Positions 1-9,119 of a stretch of 64,000 nucleotides of DNA are shown here, in pieces; position 1 is the first letter of the stretch; each line of letters begins with the position of its first letter. Source of the stretch: Streptomyces sp. NBC_00461 (GTDB lineage Bacteria > Actinomycetota > Actinomycetes > Streptomycetales > Streptomycetaceae); NCBI RefSeq assembly GCF_036013935.1, contig NZ_CP107902.1, forward strand, positions 9,643,001 through 9,707,000, given 5' to 3'. The notes beneath the pieces were generated by a model. That model worked only from the letters and a program-made list of their open reading frames with translations, made no database searches and was not told the origin of the DNA. The translations under genes were made by a program, and so were the position numbers.

Positions 1-1
1 C

Positions 2-304
2 GTCGCCACGGCGGAACAGGTCGAGGTGGGCCCGCGCGGCACGGTCACCACGTACTGCATCGTCAACATCAAGGCTGCGCACACGGCGAATCTCGACATC
101 GAAGTCCCCTACGTCTACGCCCACATCGCCCTCGACGGCGCCGGCCTCGCCCTGCACGGACGTATCGGCGGCATCCCCTACGACCAGGTGCGCATGGGGC
201 TGCGCGTCGAACCGGTGTGGACGGAAGGGGCCCGCTACCCCGACCACTACCGGCCCACCGGTGAACCCGACGCGGACTACGACGTCTACAAGGAGCTGCT
301 GTGA
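2..304 (+). CDS. DUF35 OB-fold protein, 3' end only
   Basis: The reading frame enters from the left edge and stops at 302-304, so only about 100 C-terminal residues are present. They have the beta-rich, Gly/Val-rich character of the OB-fold half of DUF35 proteins; the N-terminal zinc ribbon would lie outside the window. DUF35 proteins partner thiolase-fold enzymes, as in the ChsH2-Ltp2 retro-aldolase of actinobacterial steroid degradation. The stop overlaps the ATG of the next gene (TGATG), which indicates translational coupling and probably a shared complex with the two thiolase-like proteins. The substrate cannot be told from the sequence. Confidence 0.8.
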   Translation, partial: VATAEQVEVGPRGTVTTYCIVNIKAAHTANLDIEVPYVYAHIALDGAGLALHGRIGGIPYDQVRMGLRVEPVWTEGARYPDHYRPTGEPDADYDVYKELL

Positions 305-1350
305 TGCGTGACGTTGCACTGGTCGCCTTCGCCCAGACCGACCACCGGCGCAGCAGCGAGGAGCTCTCCGAGGTCGAGATGCTCATGCCGGTGCTGCACG
401 AGGTCCTCGCGCAGACCGGCCTGCAGACCTCGGACATCGGCTTCACCTGCTCCGGCTCCAGCGACTACCTGGCCGGCCGCGCCTTCTCCTTCACCCTCGC
501 CCTCGACGGCGTCGGCGCGTGGCCGCCGATCTCCGAGTCGCACGTGGAGATGGACGGCGCGTGGGCCCTGTACGAGGCGTGGACCAAGCTCCTCACCGGG
601 GAGGCGGACACCGCCCTCGTCTACGCGTACGGCAAGTCCTCGCCCGGTTCCGTACGCGACGTCCTGACCCGCCAGCTCGACCCGTACTACGTGGCACCCC
701 TGTGGCCCGACTCCGTCGCGCTGGCCGCCCTCCAGGCGCAGGCCCTCATCGACGCGGGTGACACCGACGAACCCGCGCTCGCCTCCGTCGCCGCCCGCAG
801 CCGCGCGGACGCCACCGCCAACTCCCATGCCCAGCTGAGGGGTTCGGTGCCGCAAGGGGACTACCTCGTACGACCCCTCCGTACCGGCGACTGCCCGCCC
901 ATCGGCGACGGAGCCGCGGCCGTGATCCTCGCGGCGGGGGAGCGGGCGCGCGAACTGGGGGCGCGGCCCGCCTGGATCCGCGGCATCGACCACCGTATCG
1001 AGGCCCATGGCCTGGGTATCCGCGACCTGACCGACTCGCCCTCCGCGCGGCTGGCCGCGGAGAACGCGGGCGCCTTCGAACGCCCCGTCGACACCGCCGA
1101 GTTGCACGCACCCTTCAGCTCGCAGGAGGTCGTGCTGCGCAAGGCACTGAGGCTCGGCGACGACGTACGGGTGAATCCGTCCGGCGGCGCGCTCGCCGCC
1201 AATCCGATCATGGCCGCCGGGCTCATCCGGATCGGAGAGGCCGCCGCCGCGATCCACCGCGGCGAGTCCGACCGGGCCCTCGCCCACGCCACCTCCGGCC
1301 CCTGTCTGCAACAGAACCTGGTCGCCGTACTCGAAGGGGATCCGCGATGA
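304..1350 (+). CDS. thiolase-fold protein (lipid-transfer/SCP2-thiolase-like), first of pair
   Basis: A 348-residue thiolase-fold protein. The C-terminal half keeps the NPSGG motif and a Ser-Gly-Pro-Cys segment near the end. At the position of the nucleophilic Cys in the N-terminal half (consensus C-A-T-G-S-T-A-L) I read E-M-D-G-A-W-A-L, so the acyl-accepting Cys is absent and ordinary thiolysis is unlikely. Such Cys-less proteins paired with DUF35 act as retro-aldolases (Ltp2 type) or as non-catalytic partners. I chose the ATG at 304, which overlaps the preceding TGA; a GTG at 301 is also in frame. The 3' end overlaps the next gene by 4 nt, so the three genes form one operon. Confidence 0.85.
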   Translation: MRDVALVAFAQTDHRRSSEELSEVEMLMPVLHEVLAQTGLQTSDIGFTCSGSSDYLAGRAFSFTLALDGVGAWPPISESHVEMDGAWALYEAWTKLLTGEADTALVYAYGKSSPGSVRDVLTRQLDPYYVAPLWPDSVALAALQAQALIDAGDTDEPALASVAARSRADATANSHAQLRGSVPQGDYLVRPLRTGDCPPIGDGAAAVILAAGERARELGARPAWIRGIDHRIEAHGLGIRDLTDSPSARLAAENAGAFERPVDTAELHAPFSSQEVVLRKALRLGDDVRVNPSGGALAANPIMAAGLIRIGEAAAAIHRGESDRALAHATSGPCLQQNLVAVLEGDPR

Positions 1351-2513
1351 GCAAGGAACCCGTGGCCGTCATAGGCATCGGCCAGACCAAGCACGTGGCG
1401 GCGCGGAGGGACGTGTCGATCGCGGGACTCGTCCGGGAGGCGGCCCGACGTGCCCTGGACGACGCCGAGTTGACCTGGACCGACATCGACGCCGTCGTCA
1501 TCGGCAAGGCGCCCGACTTCTTCGAGGGCGTGATGATGCCCGAGCTGTACCTCGCCGACGCGCTCGGCGCGGTGGGCAAGCCGATGCTGCGCGTGCACAC
1601 CGCCGGTTCGGTCGGCGGCTCCACCGCGCTGGTCGCCGCGAACCTGGTCGCGGCCCGCGTCCACGGCACCGTGCTGACGCTGGCCTTCGAGAAGCAGTCC
1701 GAGTCGAACGCCATGTGGGGCCTGTCCCTGCCGATCCCGTTCCAGCAGCCCCTGCTCGCCGGGGCGGGCGGCTTCTTCGCCCCGCACGTGCGCGCGTACA
1801 TGCGGCGCACCGGCGCGCCCGACACGGTCGGCTCCCTGGTGGCGTACAAGGACCGGCGCAACGCCCTGAAGAACCCCTACGCCCACCTCCATGAACATGA
1901 CATCACCCTGGAGAAGGTCCAGGCCTCGCCCATGCTGTGGGACCCGATCCGCTACTCGGAGACCTGCCCGTCCTCCGACGGCGCCTGCGCGATGGTGCTG
2001 ACCGACCGGGCGGGGGCCGCACGTGCGCCGCGGCCGCCCGCCTGGATGCTGGGCGGCGCCATGCGCAGCGAGCCGACCCTCTTCGCCGGCAAGGACTTCG
2101 TCTCGCCCCAGGCCGGCAAGGACTGCGCGGCCGACGTGTACCGGCAGGCCGGGATCGCCGACCCGCGCCGGGACATCGACGCGGTGGAGATGTACGTGCC
2201 GTTCTCCTGGTACGAGCCGATGTGGCTGGAGAACCTCGGCTTCGCCGAGGAGGGCGAGGGCTGGAAGCTCACCGAATCCGGGGTGACCGAGCTGGACGGC
2301 GACCTGCCCGTCAACATGTCGGGCGGTGTTCTGTCGACCAATCCCATCGGCGCCTCCGGCATGATCCGTTTCGCGGAGGCGGCGCTCCAGGCGCGCGGAC
2401 AGGCCGGAGAACACCAGGTGGAAGGGGCCAGGCGGGTCCTCGGGCACGCCTACGGGGGCGGATCGCAGTTCTTCTCGATGTGGCTCGTGGGCAGCGAACC
2501 CCCGGACTCGTAA
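1347..2513 (+). CDS. thiolase-fold protein, second of pair
   Basis: A 388-residue thiolase superfamily protein starting 4 nt inside the previous gene. The segment aligned with the nucleophile reads S-V-G-G-S-T-A-L, so Ser replaces Cys. The His of the GHP motif is replaced by Asn (TNPIGASG), and near the C-terminus GHAYGGGSQ stands where thiolases carry their second Cys. The fold is retained but classical thiolase chemistry is not. By analogy with Ltp2-ChsH2 the DUF35 plus two thiolase-like proteins may form a CoA-ester carbon-carbon lyase. That is inference; no steroid genes lie beside it in the window. Confidence 0.85.
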   Translation: MSKEPVAVIGIGQTKHVAARRDVSIAGLVREAARRALDDAELTWTDIDAVVIGKAPDFFEGVMMPELYLADALGAVGKPMLRVHTAGSVGGSTALVAANLVAARVHGTVLTLAFEKQSESNAMWGLSLPIPFQQPLLAGAGGFFAPHVRAYMRRTGAPDTVGSLVAYKDRRNALKNPYAHLHEHDITLEKVQASPMLWDPIRYSETCPSSDGACAMVLTDRAGAARAPRPPAWMLGGAMRSEPTLFAGKDFVSPQAGKDCAADVYRQAGIADPRRDIDAVEMYVPFSWYEPMWLENLGFAEEGEGWKLTESGVTELDGDLPVNMSGGVLSTNPIGASGMIRFAEAALQARGQAGEHQVEGARRVLGHAYGGGSQFFSMWLVGSEPPDS

Positions 2514-2606
2514 AAGACTCCGGAAAGGTCCCCCTCACGTGGCCTGTCGGCATCAGAAACCGATCGCTAGGCTGGCCGCGGACGACGAGTCGGGAGGAGC
2601 ACGGAC

Positions 2607-2849
2607 GTGGCCGAGAGCACCATCCAGCAGCACCCGCTTGCGGGCTGGGACAAGCCGGAGCTGGACCTCAGCAACGCCGATTGGCACTCGAGCAGCCGTG
2701 GCATGGGGGATGTGCAGATCGCTTTTGTCGAGGGATTCATCGCGATGCGCAACAGCGGTAGCCCGGAGAGCCCGTCCCTGATCTTCACGCCCGCGGAATG
2801 GGGCGCGTTCGTGTCGGGGGCGCGGGAAGGGGAGTTCGACCTGACGTGA
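2607..2849 (+). CDS. DUF397 domain protein (orphan)
   Basis: An 80-residue protein with DUF397 hallmarks: a W-S/H-S-S-S segment near residue 30, an acidic V-E-G-F strand, R-N-S/D-S, and a terminal F-T-P-A-E-W-x-A-F-V motif. A GTG start at 2607 follows a GGGAGGAG ribosome-binding site 8 nt upstream. DUF397 proteins in Streptomyces usually sit directly beside an XRE-type HTH regulator (the WhiJ/BldB-like system) and modulate it. No HTH partner is adjacent here: the neighbours are the thiolase operon and a stress-protein relic. It is therefore an orphan whose partner, if any, must be encoded elsewhere. Confidence 0.88.
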   Translation: MAESTIQQHPLAGWDKPELDLSNADWHSSSRGMGDVQIAFVEGFIAMRNSGSPESPSLIFTPAEWGAFVSGAREGEFDLT

Positions 2850-3028
2850 CCTGGGGCTCTGCGCCTGACCCGGCGGCCGGTGGTTGATGGCTGGTGGCCG
2901 AGCCGACCGGCCGATCCGGGGTGTTCCCTCCGTTTTCCGGACACGCGACCTTGAGCGCTCTCCCGGGGCGGTGTCCGAGCGACGCTGTCCCCTGGAGGGG
3001 AAGGTCGTCTTCCGGGGGTGAGGAACCG

Positions 3029-3211
3029 GGTGACGCGGCCGGCCTGCTGGTCGCCGCCTCCAAGGACGCCGAGCTGATTGGCGTGGGCCGCCATCGCCGC
3101 CGGCTGCCGGCCCCCGCCCGCATGATGGGCTCGGTCACCCAGGCCGTCCTGCTGCACGCGGCGGCCCCGGTGGCGGTGGTGCCGCCGACGCGGTGGAGGA
3201 GTGAGGGGCGA
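3029..3211 (+). pseudogene. universal stress protein (UspA) C-terminal relic
   Basis: About 60 residues match the C-terminal third of actinobacterial tandem-Usp proteins: Ala-rich helix, L-I-G-V-G-R-H-R-R-R, then G-S-V-T-Q-A-V-L-L-H-A-A and P-V-A-V-V-P. In intact Usp proteins the chain ends just after this VVP. Here the frame runs on without a stop to 3286 in unrelated sequence, and the upstream part of the frame is not Usp-like. The ATP-binding N-terminal Asp and most of the domain are missing. I read it as the eroded 3' end of a deleted usp gene. The remaining sequence between 2850 and 3412 shows nothing else I can support. Confidence 0.65.
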
Positions 3212-3412
3212 CAGACACCGGCCGCCGGTGATCAGCGTCGGGCCGCGTCGCCGGGCAACACGAACGGCGCTGCGAGAGCGTCCTGAACAGGTCCGGCCGG
3301 TAACGGCCGAAACGGGTCGCGCGACCCTCGCGAGGCGTACGCTGAGGTGCCTGTAGGTCACGGTGCGCGCCCGCTCCCCGCGCGGGCGTACGACCGTGGC
3401 AGGGGGTACACC

Positions 3413-6295
3413 ATGGGTCAGCGCATCGTGCGGAGCAGTAGGACCATCTTCGAACGCGAGAACGAACTCGCCGCTGTGGACGAGGCGTTGGGCGAGCTCA
3501 CCGGCCTGCGCAGGGACGGCGCCGAACCCTCCGACCGCCCCCGCGGCGCCCTCCTCTCCTTCGCCGGGCGCGCCGGCATCGGCAAGACCACCCTCCTCGC
3601 CGAGGTACGCCGGCGCGCCGCCGCCAGGGGCTGCACCGTACTGTCCGCCCGCGGCGGCGACCAGGAGCAGCGCGTCGCCTTCCACGTCGCCCGACAGCTG
3701 CTGCAGCCCCAGCTGGCCGGCGCCGCGGAGACCGATCTGCGTGCCTCGCTGGGCAGTTGGTACGACATCGTCGGCCCCGCGCTCGGCCTGTGCGCGCCCA
3801 CCGACGGTGCCCCGCCCGACCAGCAGGGGCTGCGCGACGGCCTCGACTGGGTGCTCACCCATCTCGCCGTGCTGCGCGCCCCGATGGTCCTCGTGCTCGA
3901 CGACGCCCACTGGGCCGATCCCGAATCCCTGGGCTGGCTCGCCGCGTTCGCACCCCGCGCCGAACAACTCCCGCTGCTGGTCGTGGTGGCCTATCGGCCC
4001 GACGAACTCCCGGACCACGCCGAGTCGTTCAAGGGACTGCCGGGGCGCGCGGGCGGACGCCCCCTCGACCTGGAACCGCTCAGTGCCGTCGCCGTCGCAC
4101 GCCTCGTGCGGGAAGCGGTCGGCGCGCACGCCGACGACGCGTTCTGCCGCGAGTGCTGGGCCGTCACCGCCGGCAACCCGTTCGAGACGGTCGAGCTCAC
4201 CGCCAAGGTGCGCGACCGCGGCGTCACCCCCACCGAGTCCGGCGCCCATCTGCTGCGCGACCTCGCCGCCGCGGTCAAGGGCAGCGGGCTCGTCGTCCGC
4301 CTGGAACGACTCGGCACCTCGACCGTCCGCTTCGCCTGGGCCTGCGCCGTCCTCGGCACAGAGATCCATCCGCAGCTCGCCGCCGCCGTCGCCGGACTCG
4401 GCCACGAGGAGGCCGCCGACGCCGCCGACGCCCTGCGCGGCGCCCGCATCCTCACCGGCGCCGAGACCCTGGAGTTCGTCCACCCGCTGATCGCCACCGC
4501 CGTCTACCGGGCCATCCCGCCCGGCATCCGTGTCGCCCTCCACGGCCAGGCCGCCTGGTGCGTGATCAACGAAGGACAGGGCGCCTCCGCCGCCGCCCGC
4601 CACCTCCTGGAGACCCACCCCGACGGCGACAACTGGGTCGTCCAGCGACTGCGCGCCGCGGCCGAGGAGACCCTCCGGGCCGGCGCCCCCGACGCCGCCC
4701 GCAGTTACCTCGCCCGCGCCCTGCGCGAACCGCCGCCCTTCGAGGACCGCGCCGCCGTCCTGTACGAACTGGGCTCGGCCTCCCTGCTCACCGAACCCGC
4801 CACCACCGTCAACCATCTGCGGGCCGCCCTGGAGGAGCCCATCGCCGCGGCCGACCTGCGCCACCACATCGTCTACCGGCTCTCCCAGGTCCTCGCCCAC
4901 AGCGACCGTCTCGCCGAGGCCTCCGACACCCTCGCCCGCGAGATCCGCGTCACCGACGACGCCCGGGTCAAGCTGCGCATGCTCGCCGAACAGTTCATGT
5001 GGGACGCCTTCCGGGCCGACGAACCCGACCACCCCTCCCGTTCCCGCCGCCTCACCAGGCTCGCCGACCGGCTGGGCGGCCGTGATCTCACCGAGCGGTA
5101 CGTGATCGGCCTGCGCACCTGGGACGCCGTCCTGCGCGGCGAACCCGCCCACGTCGCCCTCCACCACGCCGAACGCGCCCTGGCCGGCGGCCTCGGCTGG
5201 GCCGAGCCCGACCGCGGCTTCGAGGTGCCCGTCCTGGTCGCCCTGGCCTTCATGTACGCCGACCGCCCCGGCCGCACCGAGGAACTCTTCACAGCGGGCA
5301 TCGCCGACTTCGAACGCCAGGGCTGGCGCGGCGCCCACCTCTCCTTCGCGTACACACTCCTCGGTTACGTCCGCTACCGCCGCGGCCGGCTCACCGAGGC
5401 CGAGGACTTCGTCCGCGCCGGACTCAGGCTCGCCGAGCGGGTCGGCCCCGGCACTCCGGCCCACTGGTACGCGGTGGGCATCCTCATCGAGGTCCTCCTC
5501 GCTCGCGGCCGGGTCACGGAGGCCGCGCAGACCGGCGACCACTACTCCTTCTGCGCGCCCTTCCCGGCCGCCGTCGTCTTCCCCGACGCCCAGACCGTGC
5601 ACGGCGAACTCCTGCTCGCCCGCGGTCGCACCAAGGAAGCGGCCGAGGAACTGGCCGCTGCCGGCCGCCGCCTGGACCCGCGCGGTATCCGGAACCCCGC
5701 CTGGTGCCCCTGGCAGCTCCACCTGGCCCGCGCCGAGGCGTACGAAACCCCCGAGCGCGCCGTCGCCACCGCCCTCGAAGCGGTCGCCCGAGCCCGCCAG
5801 TTCGGCACCCCCTCCGCCATCGGCCAGGCCCTGCGAACAGCCGCCGAGGTCTCCTCGGGCTCGGCCCGCATCAAGTACCTGGAGGAGGCCGTCACCCATC
5901 TGGAGCGCTCCCCCGCCGCCTACGAGCTGGCCTGCGCGCTCGTCGCCCTGGGCACCGAACTGCGCCGCACCGGCGGCCCCAGGGACGCCGCCGAACTCCT
6001 CTACCGCGGCCTCGACGCGGCCGTCCAGTGCGGCGCCGACGGCCTCGTCGAAACGGCCCGTGACGAACTCGCCGCGGCCGGTCTGCGCCCGCGCCGCCTG
6101 CACAGCACCGAGACGGACACCCTGACCAGCGGCGAACGCTCGGTGGCGAACCTGGCTGCCGCGGGCCGCACCGAGGCGGAGATCGCGAAGGAGCTGCACA
6201 CGGACGAGCCGGCGGTCGTGCGCCTGCTCTCGGCGGTCTACCGCAAGATGGGCACGGAGATCACCGGGCTGACATCGGCCCTGAAACCGACCTGA
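3413..6295 (+). CDS. large ATP-binding LuxR-family (LAL-type) regulator
   Basis: A 960-residue protein beginning at the ATG at 3413, which follows AGGGGGT; an upstream in-frame ATG lacks support. The N-terminal AAA/NACHT-like ATPase has Walker A GRAGIGKTT (residues 52-60) and Walker B VLVLDDAHWAD (about 158-168). A long helical, TPR-like middle follows. The last 60 residues are a LuxR-type HTH (L-T-S-G-E-R-S-V-A...), ending in V-Y-R-K-M-G. The recognition helix reads HTDEPAVVRLL instead of the usual Ser/Thr-Val-rich consensus, so DNA specificity may be altered. LAL proteins commonly activate catabolic or antibiotic clusters. No such cluster is adjacent, so the target is unknown. Confidence 0.85.
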   Translation: MGQRIVRSSRTIFERENELAAVDEALGELTGLRRDGAEPSDRPRGALLSFAGRAGIGKTTLLAEVRRRAAARGCTVLSARGGDQEQRVAFHVARQLLQPQLAGAAETDLRASLGSWYDIVGPALGLCAPTDGAPPDQQGLRDGLDWVLTHLAVLRAPMVLVLDDAHWADPESLGWLAAFAPRAEQLPLLVVVAYRPDELPDHAESFKGLPGRAGGRPLDLEPLSAVAVARLVREAVGAHADDAFCRECWAVTAGNPFETVELTAKVRDRGVTPTESGAHLLRDLAAAVKGSGLVVRLERLGTSTVRFAWACAVLGTEIHPQLAAAVAGLGHEEAADAADALRGARILTGAETLEFVHPLIATAVYRAIPPGIRVALHGQAAWCVINEGQGASAAARHLLETHPDGDNWVVQRLRAAAEETLRAGAPDAARSYLARALREPPPFEDRAAVLYELGSASLLTEPATTVNHLRAALEEPIAAADLRHHIVYRLSQVLAHSDRLAEASDTLAREIRVTDDARVKLRMLAEQFMWDAFRADEPDHPSRSRRLTRLADRLGGRDLTERYVIGLRTWDAVLRGEPAHVALHHAERALAGGLGWAEPDRGFEVPVLVALAFMYADRPGRTEELFTAGIADFERQGWRGAHLSFAYTLLGYVRYRRGRLTEAEDFVRAGLRLAERVGPGTPAHWYAVGILIEVLLARGRVTEAAQTGDHYSFCAPFPAAVVFPDAQTVHGELLLARGRTKEAAEELAAAGRRLDPRGIRNPAWCPWQLHLARAEAYETPERAVATALEAVARARQFGTPSAIGQALRTAAEVSSGSARIKYLEEAVTHLERSPAAYELACALVALGTELRRTGGPRDAAELLYRGLDAAVQCGADGLVETARDELAAAGLRPRRLHSTETDTLTSGERSVANLAAAGRTEAEIAKELHTDEPAVVRLLSAVYRKMGTEITGLTSALKPT

Positions 6296-6410
6296 AGTCC
6301 GGCGCCCCGGGGTGCGGGGCCGCGATTCACGACCCCGCCGCGTCGGCCCGACCACCCTCCACGGGCCTGCACTCGCACAACGACCTGCGCGCCCCATTAC
6401 CATTGGCGAC

Positions 6411-6908
6411 ATGTCGTTCCTCCGCCGCCGCAGCGCCACTCCCGCCGGGCCCGACTTCGACGTCCTGGCCATGGACCCGGGCGACTGGCCCGGCAATCTG
6501 GGCGCCGGCCTGCTGCCCGCCCCCGACGGCACCTGCCAGGGCGTCTTCCTGCGCTACGACCTCTTCGGTGGCCGAGGCCCCGCGATGGTCATCGGCAATC
6601 TGCCCGAGGGCTCCCCGGCCCGCGAGACGGGCGAGGGCGAGATCCCCTTCGAGGTGGCCCAGCTGCTGCTCGCGCTGGAGAACGAGGAGGAGGTGACCGT
6701 CGTCGGCGTCGAGGACATGCCCGTCATGCAGGGCGACAACCTCCTGATCGTGCGCCGCCTCAAGCTCTCCGAGAGCCGGATCTCCTGCGTCCAGTTCGAC
6801 CGCAGTGACAACGTCCTGGTGACCATCGCCGCCTGGGACCGACCCATCACGGACGACCTGTACGCCCTGCTGAAGCCACTCCCGGCGGAGCTTTTCCAGC
6901 AGGGCTGA
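6411..6908 (+). CDS. conserved Streptomyces hypothetical protein
   Basis: A 165-residue soluble protein with no signal peptide, starting at the ATG at 6411 (M-S-F-L-R-R-R). The frame extends upstream to 6312, but that part is low-complexity and lacks a convincing start. The body alternates beta strands and short helices, with an acidic E-N-E-E-E-V-T-V-V-G strand and a G-D-N-L-L-I-V-R-R-L strand. I recall similar proteins as conserved hypotheticals in streptomycetes but know no assigned function. It ends 6 nt before the stop of the convergent amidase gene. Confidence 0.7.
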   Translation: MSFLRRRSATPAGPDFDVLAMDPGDWPGNLGAGLLPAPDGTCQGVFLRYDLFGGRGPAMVIGNLPEGSPARETGEGEIPFEVAQLLLALENEEEVTVVGVEDMPVMQGDNLLIVRRLKLSESRISCVQFDRSDNVLVTIAAWDRPITDDLYALLKPLPAELFQQG

Positions 6909-6914
6909 CAGCGG

Positions 6915-8885
6915 CTACGGGCGGGACGGCGCCACCGCCACGTCGGCCGCCCGTACGAACGCCACCCGGTGTCCGAACTGGATCTCGTAGTACAGGTCCT
7001 TACCGACTACCACCCGGTGCGAGTCGGTGGCGAAGGTGACCGCGTAGTAGTACTCGCCGGGCACCCTGTCACCGACCACGTACCGCTGCCCCGCGGGCAG
7101 GGAGTACGACAGCGGGGACACCGCCTGCGCGGGCACTCCCGCCGGGTAGGCCGAGGCCTCGGGGTAGGCGCGCCCGTACACGGGGACGCTGCCCAGGCCC
7201 GGCTTGGGAGTGACCACGAACCCGGACGCGTTCACCGCGGCCGGGTTCTTCCTCGTGTTCCTGAACCACGCCTTCTGGCCGAGGTACCAGATCGCCGTCC
7301 AGTCCCGGTAGTGGCCCGCGACCGCGTACTGCTGGCCGGTGGACACCCGCGAGCCGACATCGTTGACGTCGATCGTCGAGGCGGCGTTTCCATGCAGACC
7401 GACGTCCTTGATCAGCGCGGAGTTCTCGTCGTGGTCGGAGTACAGCCGCACCTCGCTGGAGCCGTGCGCCGCGCAGGGCTGGTCCTTGGTGACGCAGCCG
7501 GTGTACACGGGCTGGTTGGCCGAGTAGCCCGGGAGGATCGTCACCAGTCCGCCGGCCTTGCCCGCGGTGCGCTCGAAGGGCCGGCCCAGCAGTGCGAAGT
7601 AGTGCCGCCAGTCCCAGTACGGGCCGGGGTCGGTGTGCATTCCGGGAATGGTCGACGTGGTCGGACCCGGCACGTTCTCGTGGCCGAGGATGTGCTGTCG
7701 GTCCAGCGGGATGCGGTACTTCGCGGCCAGGTACCTGACCAGCCGCGCCGACGAGCGGTACATGGCCTCCGTGTACCAGGCGTCGGGCGCGGCGAGGAAG
7801 CCCTCGTGTTCCAGGCCGATCGACTTGGCGTTGATGTACCAGTTGCCCGCGTGCCAGGCCACGTCCTTGGTCTTCACATGCTGGGCGATGAACCCGTCCG
7901 TGGAGCGCAGCGTGTAGTTCCACGACACATAGGTGGGGTCCTGTACCAGCTTCAGCACGCCGTCCCAGGAACCCTCCGTGTCATGGATGACGATGTACCT
8001 GATGCTCTGCGATGCCGGGCGGTCGCCCAGGTCGTGGTTGCCGTAGTCGTTGTCGCCGAACTCCTCGTACGGGGCCGGGATCCACTCGCAGGACACGGAC
8101 CTCGGGCACTCGGTGCCCTCGTCCGAGACCGTGCGCAGGCCGGTCCTGCCGATCTGCGCCGTGTCGGGGGCGAGGTTCGGCCGGGCCGCCAGGGCGACCT
8201 GCTGCCCACTGTCCGTGGTGCGCTCCTCGCCGGTGCGGATCACGTCGTACACGTCGTTGGCGTACGCGGCCGCCGTCGCGGTGTCGTCCGCGCCCGAGAA
8301 ACGCGCCACCGCGCCGTACCAGTCCGCCGGATCGGCACTGAGCGGCTCGCCCAGATCCTTCTGTGCGGCGGCCAGCAGGGCGGCACCGCCCGCCACGTTG
8401 GCGGCAGGGTCCGTACGCAGCCGCCCGGCGCTCAGCCCGGTCAGTCCGGCCGCCTTCGGCAAGGTCCTGAGCCGGGCGGGGAGTTCGGAGTTCTCCGGCA
8501 CCCTTGTTTCCGGGTGCAGGGCGGCGCGGGCGCTGTCGCCGCGGGCATCCTCCCTGCCCTCGCTGTGGTGCGAGGCGGTGGCGAGCGCGGTGCGGGCGTC
8601 GGTGAGGTGCATCGGGCCGTACCCGCCGCTCACGCTCGGCGCGCCCTTGTGCGTGTCCCAGCGGGATTGCAGATAGGAGACGCCCAGCAGCACGCTCTGC
8701 GGTACGTGGTACTTGGCGGAGGCCGAGGCGAACGCCCCTTGGAGCCCGTCCGCGGAGGACTGGGCGTCGGACGGCGCCGCGCCCAGCAGCGGCAGCATCA
8801 GCGCCGCCGCGGCAAGGGCGCCGGCGGCCCTGCGGGCGCGTCTGTGGCCGGGAGCGGACGTGGGGTCGGTGACGGATCCTCGCAA
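6915..8885 (-). CDS. secreted N-acetylmuramoyl-L-alanine amidase (PGRP/amidase_2)
   Basis: A 656-residue exported protein. A signal peptide occupies residues 1-41 (Arg-rich n-region, AAALMLPLLG core). Residues 45-220 resemble a lysozyme/SLT-like helical region. The amidase_2 domain (about 295-430) has zinc-ligand candidates H301 (V-I-H-D-T), H417 and D419 (M-H-T-D-P-G), plus E361 near the active site. The last 200 residues form SH3-like cell-wall-binding strands. It should cleave the amide bond between muramic acid and the stem peptide. The start is a TTG preceded by AGGAGG 5 nt upstream. Confidence 0.9.
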   Translation of the reverse strand: MRGSVTDPTSAPGHRRARRAAGALAAAALMLPLLGAAPSDAQSSADGLQGAFASASAKYHVPQSVLLGVSYLQSRWDTHKGAPSVSGGYGPMHLTDARTALATASHHSEGREDARGDSARAALHPETRVPENSELPARLRTLPKAAGLTGLSAGRLRTDPAANVAGGAALLAAAQKDLGEPLSADPADWYGAVARFSGADDTATAAAYANDVYDVIRTGEERTTDSGQQVALAARPNLAPDTAQIGRTGLRTVSDEGTECPRSVSCEWIPAPYEEFGDNDYGNHDLGDRPASQSIRYIVIHDTEGSWDGVLKLVQDPTYVSWNYTLRSTDGFIAQHVKTKDVAWHAGNWYINAKSIGLEHEGFLAAPDAWYTEAMYRSSARLVRYLAAKYRIPLDRQHILGHENVPGPTTSTIPGMHTDPGPYWDWRHYFALLGRPFERTAGKAGGLVTILPGYSANQPVYTGCVTKDQPCAAHGSSEVRLYSDHDENSALIKDVGLHGNAASTIDVNDVGSRVSTGQQYAVAGHYRDWTAIWYLGQKAWFRNTRKNPAAVNASGFVVTPKPGLGSVPVYGRAYPEASAYPAGVPAQAVSPLSYSLPAGQRYVVGDRVPGEYYYAVTFATDSHRVVVGKDLYYEIQFGHRVAFVRAADVAVAPSRP

Positions 8886-9119
8886 TGCAGCCTCCTGGGA
8901 CGTACGAGCGTGGCGGGGCGTGCAGGGCCGAGCGGTGGGTCTGTGTTACCGGCTGGCCGACGATCCGTCAATCATGCCCAGAGGCGGGGGATTTCCCATG
9001 TCAACACGAGGATGGAGGAGTTTCGTGGCGGCGCCCTGCGGGCCTGCGGGGCGTCAGTGGCGTACACCAATGGCCCGCCGCGAAGGTATTTTCCGGGCGG
9101 GCCGCGCGGACCCGGACAT

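Noticed and set aside
2567..6532. 1321-residue open frame on the minus strand
   Set aside because: It is the antisense shadow of the LAL regulator: Gly/Val/Arg-rich low complexity, no domain, and GC skew in the wrong codon position.
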